The notes under the pieces were generated by a model. It was not told the DNA's origin and did not search any database. It saw only the letters and a program-made list of their open reading frames with translations. A program made the translations under genes and the position numbers. A DNA stretch of 64,000 nucleotides from Isoetes taiwanensis (lineage: Eukaryota > Streptophyta > Lycopodiopsida > Isoetales > Isoetaceae): the NCBI GenBank assembly GCA_021234155.1, contig JAJEKV010000023.1, positions 7,540,009 to 7,604,008 of the forward strand, given 5' to 3'. Within the stretch, counting starts at the first letter, position 1. The number at the start of each line of letters is the position of its first letter. This document shows, piece by piece, positions 1 to 9,863 of this stretch.

Positions 1-746
1 TATGTGAAAGAGCATCCAATGACTAATGCAGCAGATGGCATATCAGAGCAGGTGGAACAGATTTTGCTGGCAAACTATGGCAACAACTTGGGTGCTCTGC
101 TGCCAATGGAGAAACTGCCATCATGTTATTGGCCTCTCGACTGGCCCATTGTTGGTACAGACTTTGACTGATGTACAAATTCAAATGTTATGAATATATG
201 TATCAAAGTTTTTGTTCATTGCACTTGAGTACTCTATTCTTACTGTCTTTCTTATTGGTACAATTATGAGTGTGTATACATAATTAAGTGATCTTCATTT
301 GCTTTGTAGATGAATGGACTGAAACACAAAAGACTATTAAGAAACTAAGAGATAGAGTTCTACGCTGCACCCGTGAGGTAATACAAACCAACACAAGCTG
401 CAAGTACATAGGGTTGGGGACCCATTATCGCCTCTATCTTTGCTGTTCACGAACTTTGGGAAAAGGTTGAGCAAATTGAAAATTATGAGGAACGAGCAAC
501 CATGAAAGGTATATTGGCAAAGAAATCACTTGTTGCACAACCCTTGGGGAAGGCACGTGTCTGGAAGATGCAAAAAGGCTATGTAGGATGGAAAGGTTTG
601 CCGCTGGCACGTGCTATAGAAACCGCATGGACTCTTTGGCTTTAGAGGATATCTCTTCAGCCTCTCGGCGGGCTGGAAGACATGATGCAATAGTCATAAG
701 ATATCAGGCTCCTACTGACATTTTGAAGCTTGGTCATGAATTATGA
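1..746 (+). pseudogene. 3' end of an unrecognised spliced gene
   Basis: A frame open from the window edge runs to about 154, where a GT donor follows the codons for DWPIV. It resumes in phase after an AG at 308-309 with EWTETQKTIKKLRDR. Further open stretches in shifted frames carry ELWEKVEQIENYEERATMK and, from 628, a 39-residue tail starting MDSLALEDIS and ending at a TGA at 744-746. The shifts mean either further introns or decay. I do not recognise the product. It ends about 440 bp before the 3' end of a DDE transposase gene on the opposite strand. This is the same tail-to-tail arrangement as the RING/transposase pair near 17-22 kb, so it may be the cargo gene of a diverged relative of that transposon. 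That role is inference. Confidence 0.4.
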
Positions 747-940
747 GCCATGCTCATTTTTGGGTGTGTTATATTTATGTCCACAATATAAATATATCAA
801 CCATTTGTACATGAAAACCTGTCCATTTCTTATCTTTGCCATGATCAAACCATTTTAGTGTTTATGCAATTCAACTTTCTTGTGTTCAATTCTAATCAAC
901 TTACACTTAACAAATTTTTATAATATTTCTGGAATGTACA

Positions 941-1012
941 ACAGATGTACATAAGATGTACATAAGATGTACATCTGTTGTACATCTTATGTACATTGAT
1001 GTACATAATGCA
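941..1012. repeat. palindromic TGTACAT cluster
   Basis: Short copies of ATGTACATAAG and its reverse complement alternate, giving a self-complementary AT-rich stretch between two convergent genes. The same TGTACATCT word recurs at 3000-3360 and 4410-4480. It may be a hairpin or part of an element's non-coding DNA. Confidence 0.6.
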
Positions 1013-1185
1013 CTTCAAGTAGTCCGGTTCTTGATTCTTATAACAAAGTATTACAATATTTCGTGAAAGTACTACAGATCGACTTAGTCCATGTCATCTA
1101 CAATTCTTTGGAAGTTGTGATAACAATGTCTCATGGACTTCATCCGCAAGTGAAATCTTTGGCTTGCCCCTTCAAATTTTGTGTT

Positions 1186-4015
1186 TTACTTTCTTGAATG
1201 GGATTCAACCCCAATCACGATTCTGCGCAGTACCAAAACATTCTTAGTAGGAAGCGGTTTATACTTATTGTGGCGCCTGGGGATTAGTTCATAATATTGT
1301 CCTTCAATGACACTAGTGCCGCCAGAGTATTCATTTCCATAGTCATCAATTGAATCTTCTTCCAATGCATGCTTTTCCCTCGGTGCACATGAGAACATAG
1401 TATGAAACACCTTCCACATTGTCCGGTGCTTGCAAAAAGACACAAATACATCTGAAACGACTACACGGTGTCATCTAAACCAGCCTCGTCCCTTGCATAC
1501 AAAACATCCACATCATTTTCAGCTTCAACACGAGAGGCAATATGATCTCGTGGGCTCCAAACTTTTTAGAGACCATTCTCCACAATGTTTAATGTTCTCA
1601 CAATTCAACCAATTGAAGTTAATGCAAGCATCACAAAAGCACGAGAGAGTGGTGCGCATAGCAACTTTGTTGGATCTATTTGGGTTTATAGTTGACCTGA
1701 GAATGTATCTGCCGAGTACCGTGTAAAGTCTTGAAATTGAATGCTTGCTTGCTTTGTTCACATCTGTTTTTCCAACCTCCCAAAACACCCTTTCACAATC
1801 CGATTCCTTGGCCCTTAAAAGCGCACAAGCTTTTTTACACTTTTATCAGCGGCATGCCATTTTGTTTTCTCTGCTTTCCTCTCAAAGCCACAACTTTGCT
1901 ATACCAGCCTCGCCATCATGTGTGCCTTTCCCATGGCGGATCCAAAGAAATTCCATATCACTTTCGAATTTTTATTTTCAACATGGTATCTCTGATTCCA
2001 TACCATGCACGTCTTGATTTGAATTGAGATGCACAACCATCCGACCACACATAATGAAGGTTTATGTGTCCACCTCCATTATTCTTAAGCCACCCCAAAT
2101 GTAATTTAAAACCATGTTGCACAAAATGAGTGTCATGCTTCCTGTCATCACGAAACATAGAAATGCACTGTTTTTTTTAAGCTTACCTTCTATTTTCATC
2201 ATTGAAATATGGACCAAAATACTAATTTGATCAGGATTCCAATGCTCGGATTGCACCATCCCGGTTTCAATGTGTAGTTCTCTGCAAAGTCAACAAATGC
2301 AGACAACACACTATTATCCCGGAGTTTCTCAACACATCTTTTAAAAAGTTTGCTCTGCCCGTGTCTTTGTAAAGTTATGATCGTAAACTTAGCAAGCTGA
2401 TTTTTCATGTTCTTTAACAAAACAGATGCTTTGTCATTCGATCAACTAATCTAAGCCTTACGGATGTACCTTTTTGGATGGCTCATTGACATATGCATAT
2501 ACTTGCCAGTCCACATTCTGAATTCCATCTTCCTCGTTTGGACCCGATGTCTAATTTCTTCACTCCACATTCATCACATTAAGCCTTTGATGCATTTTAG
2601 TTTATGCCATTCATCCGTCACATATTTCTTCATAACCTGTTGACCTCCACAAGATACTAACATTATCAAAAGTTTTCTTGTTTGCTTGACATACTCCATT
2701 GTTTTCTTTGGGATGCACGGACACACTACAGCCGCAAGTGCAATTAACATGTAGGGATCTCCTCATATCATTGAAGGCCTTTAAATGCGGATCTGCTTGC
2801 TCATGTTTGACACAACAACATGTGTTTCTCTCCTTCAATTTCCTTATGCAATCGGGTTTGGATACTTTCGAACCGTCGGCGAATTTTGGTATCGAGATTA
2901 CGATATACAAACTATTGATAAAGCTCGGGCTGCAATAACAAAAGCATTAAAGACCATGTTAGCAAAATGATGTCCGCAACCGATGCCAAAAAGAGTATTG
3001 AACTATACTATTGTACAATTAATGTATGTTCTATGTACATAAAATGTCCATCCAACAGTTCCATTGATGCATTCTCGTACATCTAATGTACATCTAATGT
3101 ACTGAAAGAAGACATCTAATGTACGATAACGGTTCCATTGAACATCCAATGTACATCCAATGTACATCTAATTAATGTTCCAATATTAGTACATCACATT
3201 AATGTTACAATATTAGTACAACTAATGTACATATGTCTGATTTGTTTGGCTTCATTACACGAAAGTACACTAAAATGTAGAATGATGTAATTTTGATATT
3301 CAAGTACATGTAAATGCAAATGCATGGACATGTAATCGTTAATGGATGTACATCTAAAAAGTACCTAATAGCACATCATCCGCAAGATTTACGCTACTAT
3401 GTAAACAATGTAAAATGCAATACATTTCATGAGAACCATGTGTATTCATTAACAGTCACTTTCGAACGAACTAGAATGTACTGAGAATAAAGTCATGAAA
3501 GAATTTTGGAAGAAAACATAAACTCCAAAGACTGAATTGATTCAATTACAAGAGCAAACCCGTGAGATATCAAGGTATTGTATTGCTTGTGTTCTCCTCT
3601 TCATGACATCTCTAACCTTTGGTGAAACTTTGGTATTGTCAAGCCAAAATTCCGCGAACCCGACATTTGATTGAATCATCAATTCTATTTGATCTTGGCA
3701 TCCTTCACTGCCAAAGCCCATACATTTGCTCCACTTAATGACATTATCTTCCTTCTTCTTTGCGGCTTTGGATAAATTTCTTGGTCAGTATCTTTAGCAA
3801 TTTTGAAGAAACATTCTTGTTTATATCTCCTTTTTTTTCCAACAATCATTGATAACGATTGAATGTTTTGCAGCCAATTTATCTTTGCTATTAGCGGACT
3901 TTAATTCTTGAAGTCCATCTTTCAAGTTTCTGATCATTGATTTCATAACAATAACCCGGAAGGATTTCCAATTACAGGTTCGAAAACGAAAAAAAACCTC
4001 GTCATCTTGCAGCAA
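1186..4015 (-). pseudogene. decayed DDE transposase gene (diverged third copy)
   Basis: Read on the minus strand, this follows the transposase genes at 18780-22094 and 33459-36789 in the same order, at low identity. An N-terminal part near 3590-3730 shares the EFWxxNxxVSPxxxDV pattern. A Cys-rich part near 2611-2910 contains TCCCVKHEQADPHLKAF. DFAENY is near 2280-2300 and YVWSDGCASQFKS near 2040, followed by a GKG/HDG-like stretch near 1930. A C-terminal LSCFCDACINFNW near 1600 matches LSCFCGNCLKGNW of the other copies. Frames change repeatedly, so it is interrupted by introns, mutations or both. The acidic residues fit a DDE-type cut-and-paste transposase; the superfamily is not assigned. 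No intact reading frame remains. Confidence 0.6.
3001..3360. repeat. TGTACATCTAATGTAC-rich AT-rich repeat
   Basis: Many irregular copies of ATGTACATCTAATGTAC-like words lie in the decayed transposase gene, between its N-terminal and Cys-rich parts, probably in an intron. TGTACA is itself palindromic, so the block can fold. No coding potential is visible. Confidence 0.6.
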
Positions 4016-5693
4016 AAGCGATCACAAAAACTAATCTTTGATCTGGACGGCGTTTGCCGAATCGAGGATGCAATCCACCGACACATCAACACGCTTCTTT
4101 ATTTGTTTTGTGGCATAACACCGCCAATGTCGGCATACTTGCGCTTAGAACCATCACTTCCATTGGAATTCTCACCCTCCATGAACAGATTGAAATTGAT
4201 TTGTATTTCTTGTAGATTCAATTGGCATGTGTTTGCTTCTGGAATTCCTTCGGTGTTCGTCCTGTGAAAGGGGGGAATTTCGGAAAGGGAGGGACGGATC
4301 CATTCGAATTGGTTCGGTGGTTCGGTGGTTAACCAAGAATTTCGGGGGGAATGTCAGGGATGATCTTGCAATCATTGCATATCTGACACAAAACGACAAA
4401 CCATAGTATCTTGATGTACATCTAAAATGTACCCCAAAAAAGCACAAATTCGTCCTTCAATTCAGTACGATGTACGTACACCCTTTCATGCTTTTACCCT
4501 TCTTTACATTCATTTCGCTGTTAGTTTAGGTGATTCGTTTTCTTGGGCATTGAAATTCTTGTCTATATACTATCTATTGTCCTTAACCACATAAATCTTG
4601 CTTTCTTGATTTCAAAATGCATTTCTCTGTCCTTGTGCGATATTGAATTCTTGGTCATTGAAATGCAACTCATTTATTAGTATCTTTTGTGGCAAATTTA
4701 GTTTTTGCATCTTCTTAAATGCGAATAACGTCTCTAATTGCTAGAGATGAGGTAGCATATTCCGCTTCTAGAGTAGAATGTGCTAATCATTTGTTTTTAT
4801 TAATAGCGCCTCCTCTTAACATCATAACGAAAACCTAAAGAAGATTTTCTAGTTTCCAACTCGACTTTCCGATCAGAGTCTACAGATGTTGTCTTGACTA
4901 AATATTTGTTGATTTGATCAAGGGGAATTTATAAATATGTCCTTATATTTTATGAAAATGCCCTTGTATTTATATTTTCTAAAGATATATGATTGTCATA
5001 GGAATATGCTTTTAGAATATTCTTAATTGATGCTTCCTCTTTAAAATGACACGTACACATAGGTTTCTGAGAAAAAAAATAGGTTCCTTAAAAAAAAAAA
5101 GGTAAAAAAAGGGCATTCTAGTGGTTGAAGGATCACCATCTGTATGAAGAAATATGGGAAAAAAAGCTATGAATTTTAACAATTTAGACAAGTGTCAGAC
5201 CATTAAACTAGTTAGAGATTGCTTACTAGAAATTTGACCACCTCCACATTATTGTTGCCACGAGGGTTCTTGATTGAAGGGCACGGGTGATGGTGCCTAG
5301 GGTTTCAGTCCAGTTCGTTTACACATAACTTTTGATTCCCATGTCAGATCCGAGTGATTCTGGGCTCTTTAGAAAGCTCGTTGCGTGCCCTATTTGTTGA
5401 TATGTAGTTTGTATGTAATTAGACTTTTTTGCCAGCGAAAAATCACCTAACATCTCTGGCCCTTTATTGACAATGTTAGGGTTTGGCTTCAATATTTTTC
5501 ACCACAACTCCTGCGTTTGGTGGTAGTTTTAGGCGTGTTTGGGATCATTGGAAGCTCGTGGAGTGCTCTTTTCTGTAATGCTCCAAAATCATATCAGAAT
5601 CGGCAAACAAAGGAACAACTCAGCAACGGATCACAAGATGAGATCGGCACCTCTATAACTAGGAAAAATCGGCAAACCTGGGGAAAGATAGCC
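4016..5693. other. no clear gene
   Basis: Only short shadow ORFs occur. 4172-4447 on the minus strand may be the remote N-terminal part of the transposase remnant, with polar, Asn/Ser-rich residues. The rest is AT-rich, with A-runs near 5070-5110. A short ORF at 5517-5708 (+) leads into the tandem repeat and has no recognisable domain. Confidence 0.4.
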
Positions 5694-6895
5694 AACGAAA
5701 CTGTTTGAAACCCTAAAGTGCAATGAAATTCTTTCTTCTAGCTCCAAACATCAAGCTGCCACTATCGTCGTACACAAGAACAGAAACCCTAGAAAATAAC
5801 AAACATGAGATTACTCAGGACGGCAACTCCACAACCAGGCAAATCCACAAACTAGAAGGCAAATCGGCAACCAAATTTGTTTGAAACCCTAACAGATGCT
5901 ACACTATAGACTTTCATAGTATTACCGTCTGAAATAGACTTGAATAAATCTAAGGAGCAAATAGAAAAAATATTTTAAGCAATTGAAATAGTGCCAAATT
6001 GGATGCTTATGTGGCCATGATCGTATACAGAAGTCTATAGCATTGACGATGTGCCAATATGCTCAAGTATACGAGGTGGATCGCAAAAATAGGCAATGAA
6101 ACTGTTTGCAACCCTAAAGTGCAATGAAATTCTTTCTTCTAGCTCCAAACAGCAACCTGCCGCTATCGCCCTACACAAGGACAGAAACCCTAGAAAAGAA
6201 CAAGCATGAGATCACTCAGGATGGCAACTCCACAACCAGGCAAATCCACAAACCAGAAGGCAAATCGGCAACCAAATTTGTTTGAAACCCTAAAGGATGC
6301 TACACTACAGACTTTCACAGTATTACCGTCTGAGGATAGACTTGAATAAATCTAAGGACCAAATAGAAAAAATATTTTAAGCAATTGAAATAATGCCAAG
6401 TTGGATACTTATGCGGCTATGATCGTATAAAGAAGTCTATAGCATTGATGATGTGCCAATATGCTCAAGTATATGAGGCGGATCGCAAAATAGGCAACGG
6501 AACTGTTTGAAACCAACCCTAAAATGCAATGAAATTCTTTCTTCTAGCTCCAAACATCGACCTGCCGCTATCGCCCTACACAAGAACAGAAACCCTAAAA
6601 CATAACAAGCATGAGATCATTCAGGACCGCAACTCCACAACCAGGCAAATCCACAAATCAGAAGACAAATCGGCAACCAAATTTGTTTGAAACACTAAAG
6701 GATGCTACACTACAGACACTCACAGTATTACCATCTGAGGATAGACTTGAATAAATCTAAGGAGCAAATAGAAAACGTATTTTAAGCAATTGAAATAATG
6801 CCAAGTTGGATACTTATATGGCCATGATCGTATACAGAAGTCTATAGCATTGATGATGTGTCAATATGCTCAAGTATATAAGGCGGATCGCGAGC
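5694..6895. repeat. three-copy ~400-bp tandem repeat
   Basis: Units start at about 5694, 6095 and 6496, each at a variant of AACGAAACTGTTTG. All contain the same ordered blocks, such as AACCCTAAAGTGCAATG, TCCACAACCAGGCAAATCC, GGCAAATCGGCAACCAAAT and AAGCAATTGAAATA. Copies differ by scattered substitutions and small indels, and the unit is 400-402 bp. No frame stays open across units. It is either a small satellite-like array or a locally triplicated segment. Confidence 0.85.
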
Positions 6896-6949
6896 GGCTT
6901 CATCCCCAACTCGCGTATGAATAAATAGTCGAGGAGGCGGGGGGCCTTA

Positions 6950-7283
6950 AGTACTTTACCTCAGTGGGCTGATTTGGCTGAAGATAACACTCCCTTGCAG
7001 CAAGATAATACATCTTCAAACTCTCCTGAGACTCCAGTAGTCACATCTGACTTGTCCAAGTCCAATGTCACATCCATTACAAATCCAATGCAGTTAGACC
7101 CTTAAGTGAAGTCGTATCTCTTTTGCTTATCTAGTATGGAGTAAGTACATTACGTCGCGGGCTCATGTTCTAGCGGCATCCTCTTGTGCTTACACAACTA
7201 GATGAAAAATATTCATCTTGTACTTATTCTTGTTGATTAATAAACTTTTTGTTCGTCCTTCAAAAAAAAAAAAAAAAAAAAAA
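6950..7283 (+). mobile_element. 5'-truncated poly-A retroposon 3' end
   Basis: A short open frame of about 54 codons, starting STLPQWADLAEDN and ending NPMQLDP plus TAA at about 7105, is followed by about 150 bp of 3' UTR and an uninterrupted A-run at 7262-7283. A coding tail, a UTR and a poly-A run together indicate target-primed retroposition of a LINE or of a host mRNA. The peptide is Ser/Thr/Pro-rich with no domain I recognise. No target-site duplication could be assigned. Confidence 0.5.
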
Positions 7284-7906
7284 GAAGACACATGTGTGAA
7301 ATTTTAAATATGTGCATTACAATTAATGAGGAAAGGAGTGCGTGGCATTGCTTTTATTACATAGCTTTCTACCAAGCTTCATCCTTCGACCAACATGCTT
7401 CCATGTTTCCATATGGAAAATGAAGTCCATATTGTATTTATGGAGTTCAAGCTGCATCTCTTCTGCTACGGAAAACTCTTACAATTATAGGAGAAAATAC
7501 ACAGGCACAATCTCTATTTAGAATTTATATGTTAACATCAAGTAACCATTTTATAAGGCTAAATCCATCATGCCAAGTTGCAATGTGAATGTCCATGCCT
7601 CTTGTTATATGGGAATGGATTTCTTAGGACTTCTTTCAGCTAATAAATAGGTATTCATCTCTTTATAACAATTTACACATAGCGAGCGTGGCTTCTGTAT
7701 ATGCACTATATTTTCTTTATAGTAGATTCTAATGGTAATACGCTTCTAAAATCACATCCAAACTGAAAATACTAGTGAACGATTCGATAACACAATATAT
7801 TGTGAAGAAGTATTTAATCATGTTATGATATTGTGATGAAGAAAAACTTATAGAAAAATACGTGCGAGAGCTTTTGAACTATGGGTAACAATTGTATAGA
7901 AGGAAG
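7284..7906. other. no gene seen
   Basis: AT-rich intergenic DNA with no supported coding region. Confidence 0.5.
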
Positions 7907-8352
7907 GAAGGAAGGAAGTATATTTTAACGTCCACGGAGGCCAACTGGCCTATGAGACGGTCACAATACAACATATCGGATAGTATCCAAACACAAAAGA
8001 AAACCACAGAAGCCCTATACAATGTGTCTCTACCACTGGGACGAAAAAACCCCCCAGGTGGGAGGAAAAACCCTTGTAGTAGGCATTCAAATTCCCTATC
8101 TGGGCGCTCAAATTCCCTGTGCTGTGAGGGAGGGACTCTCTGACTGTGCAGACTTGCAGAATGTAGGATGCGAGACGTGCAACCATTGGCGAAGCCAGCA
8201 ATTGACGAATTGCTATCTCAGAGCATCTGAGATCGGCATGAGCTGCTCGGATGTGTGCATATGCCGGACACTCCTGTAGAGCATGGTGTTCATCTTCTAC
8301 TATCTGCATGCGACAGCACTGGCATAATCTCTCATGTATGGAGAGAACATAT
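7907..8352 (-). mobile_element. LINE 3' end with (AAGG)n tail
   Basis: On the minus strand the frame gives RLCQCC, then EDEHHALQECPAYAHIRAAH. This is the C-terminal Cys/His motif found after the reverse transcriptase in many LINEs (CxxC, EDExH, CPxxxxIR). It runs into a UTR and ends at an AAGG repeat at about 7902-7918 (plus-strand reading) instead of poly-A. The UTR next to the tail, CGTCCACGGAGGCCAACTGG, closely matches the end of the LINE at 61225, so both belong to one family. The element is strongly 5'-truncated. Confidence 0.7.
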
Positions 8353-8398
8353 CCAATGATATTGGAGTTAAAGGATTTCCATAGAAAAGGTTCTATAG

Positions 8399-8403
8399 AT
8401 ACT
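8399..8403. repeat. gypsy-1 5' target-site duplication (ATACT)
   Basis: ATACT directly precedes the TGTTAGT start of the 5' LTR. The same five bases follow the 3' LTR at 23202-23206 and, in the duplicated unit, at 37881-37885. Confidence 0.85.
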
Positions 8404-8841
8404 TGTTAGTCCTGTATGTCTTGGTATAGGACTATTCATGCACACCTCGGACCAGACCAAGAACAAGGCGTCAAATCCAGGTCAAGGTCAGTCATCAAAA
8501 GCCCAGCAGAAGACCACGCAGAAGGTCACGCCTAAGGATCCGCCAAAGAAGAAGCCGAGAATAGACAGATGATGGCCCGTCTGAGTAGAGCTAGCATTTG
8601 AAGGCTAGATGAGTTTTTGTTCTTGTCTTTCATCATTTTCTCTCTCGATTGCGAGAGCTCATGTATTTTGATTGATATCAAGAAGTTTTCTTTACACCAT
8701 TGTGTTCTTGTTTTGTCCCTGTTTTCTCTTTCTTGTTCTTTTGCAAATCTCGCGTGACATAGCTCCCGGATTCTCCTGTTTGATCCAAGGGTCCTCACAG
8801 AGGGCTGTCTTGCAGGAGTTCCCGAACCCAGACCTCAAACA
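8404..8841 (+). repeat. gypsy-1 5' LTR, lacking 130 bp with the TATA box
   Basis: It starts TGTTAGTCC and ends CCTCAAACA. It aligns to the 3' LTR at 37313-37880 end to end, except that the 130 bp at 37491-37620 are missing at the 8581/8582 junction (438 versus 568 bp). The missing part includes TACTATATATATG, the likely TATA box, so this LTR probably cannot start element transcripts. Confidence 0.88.
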
Positions 8842-8842
8842 C

Positions 8843-8862
8843 TGTCGCCGCTGCCGGGTCTG
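8843..8862 (+). other. gypsy-1 primer-binding site, Asp tRNA-like
   Basis: TGTCGCCGCTGCCGGGTCTG lies one base after the LTR end. It resembles the TGGCGCCGTTGCCGGGGA primer site complementary to tRNA-Asp that is common in plant Athila/Tat elements, with a few mismatches. Confidence 0.65.
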
Positions 8863-8888
8863 ATCTTTCTTACTTACTTTTTTCCACT

Positions 8889-9860
8889 ATGTCTGCTCGT
8901 GCTTTCACTCCTGAAGAACTTCTTTGCCAAACGGCGGCTCATTTGGAGCGCCATCAACGTCGCGAGACTCTTCGTGATATATATGACACTGCTTATGACA
9001 TTGAGGGAGGTCGTGTCCGCTCAAGAGCTCAGTCGGCACCACCTACTCCTCGGGTTCATTCTCGTCCAGGGTCTCCCCCTGTCTGTCGGCATTGTTCTCA
9101 ACCTCAGTCACCCCATCATACACCTGTTCAACCCACGCCTCATTATTTCCAGACTCCTGAAAGCACCTACATTACTATCCCCTCGATCCATTTTCTCATG
9201 TTCCTTTGGAACTTCAGGAAGAACTTGCCAAAATCAAGATTCCCTTGAGCCTTGCCACCATTTTGAAACTCTGTCCAGCTCTCAAGGACCAGTTGCCTCT
9301 TCCCACTGTTCTGGTTGGAGCCGTGGCGACATCAACACCCACGGTGCATGCCACGGTGGGCAATCAGCATATCAATCATGTTCAAATCGATGGAGGCAGT
9401 GCGGTCAATCTTATTACTGATAAGCTCAGGAAGCAATTGGAAATCCAACAACTATACCGTGCCCCCTATGACATCAAGTTGGCCAACGGCCATATCACAC
9501 GACCTCAAGGCGTCACTCCTCTCCTTCACATTAGCATTGGAGATCTCAAATTCCCCTTGGAATTTGGGGTTTAGAAAGCTGGAGAAGATCCGGGTGACTA
9601 TGAAATGCTGGTCGGACGACCTTTTCTCTGCCAGGCTAAAAGTATTTATTACTGGGCCACGGACCAACTTGTCATCACTGATGGTCATCTGAATGCTACC
9701 ATGGATTTGGAAGTTAATCTCTGTTGAAAATGCTGAACCTTCCATCTCAGAAGAAGCACAAAATATCTATCATGTTCAGGCCTCACCAGCAAGTCTGCCT
9801 CTTTCATCCTACCCGGAGTATGCTGATCCTTGGGGTAAGATGACTCTTGATGAAGACTAG
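8889..9860 (+). pseudogene. gypsy-1 gag/protease remnant
   Basis: An ATG at 8889 opens a 119-residue frame starting MSARAFTPEELLCQTAAHLE, with a Pro/Ser/His-rich middle. It shifts near 9200 into a frame that carries the aspartic protease. The catalytic motif is HVQIDGGSAVNLIT (about 9382-9420), and the second protease hallmark, MLVGRPF, is near 9610-9630. A TAG at 9572-9574 sits between them in frame. A further shift near 9720 precedes the linker to RT, which has a TAG at 9858-9860. No CCHC zinc knuckle is seen, and gag is far shorter than the several hundred residues usual for plant gypsy elements, so part of gag is probably deleted. Only the last ~60 bp of this region are in the duplicated unit. 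Confidence 0.7.
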
Positions 9861-9863
9861 GTT

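Noticed and set aside
5517-5708. 63-codon ORF leading into the tandem repeat
   Set aside because: No domain, and its 3' part is repeat sequence.
8022-8279. Plus-strand ORF in the LINE fragment
   Set aside because: Antisense shadow of the LINE C-terminal finger frame.
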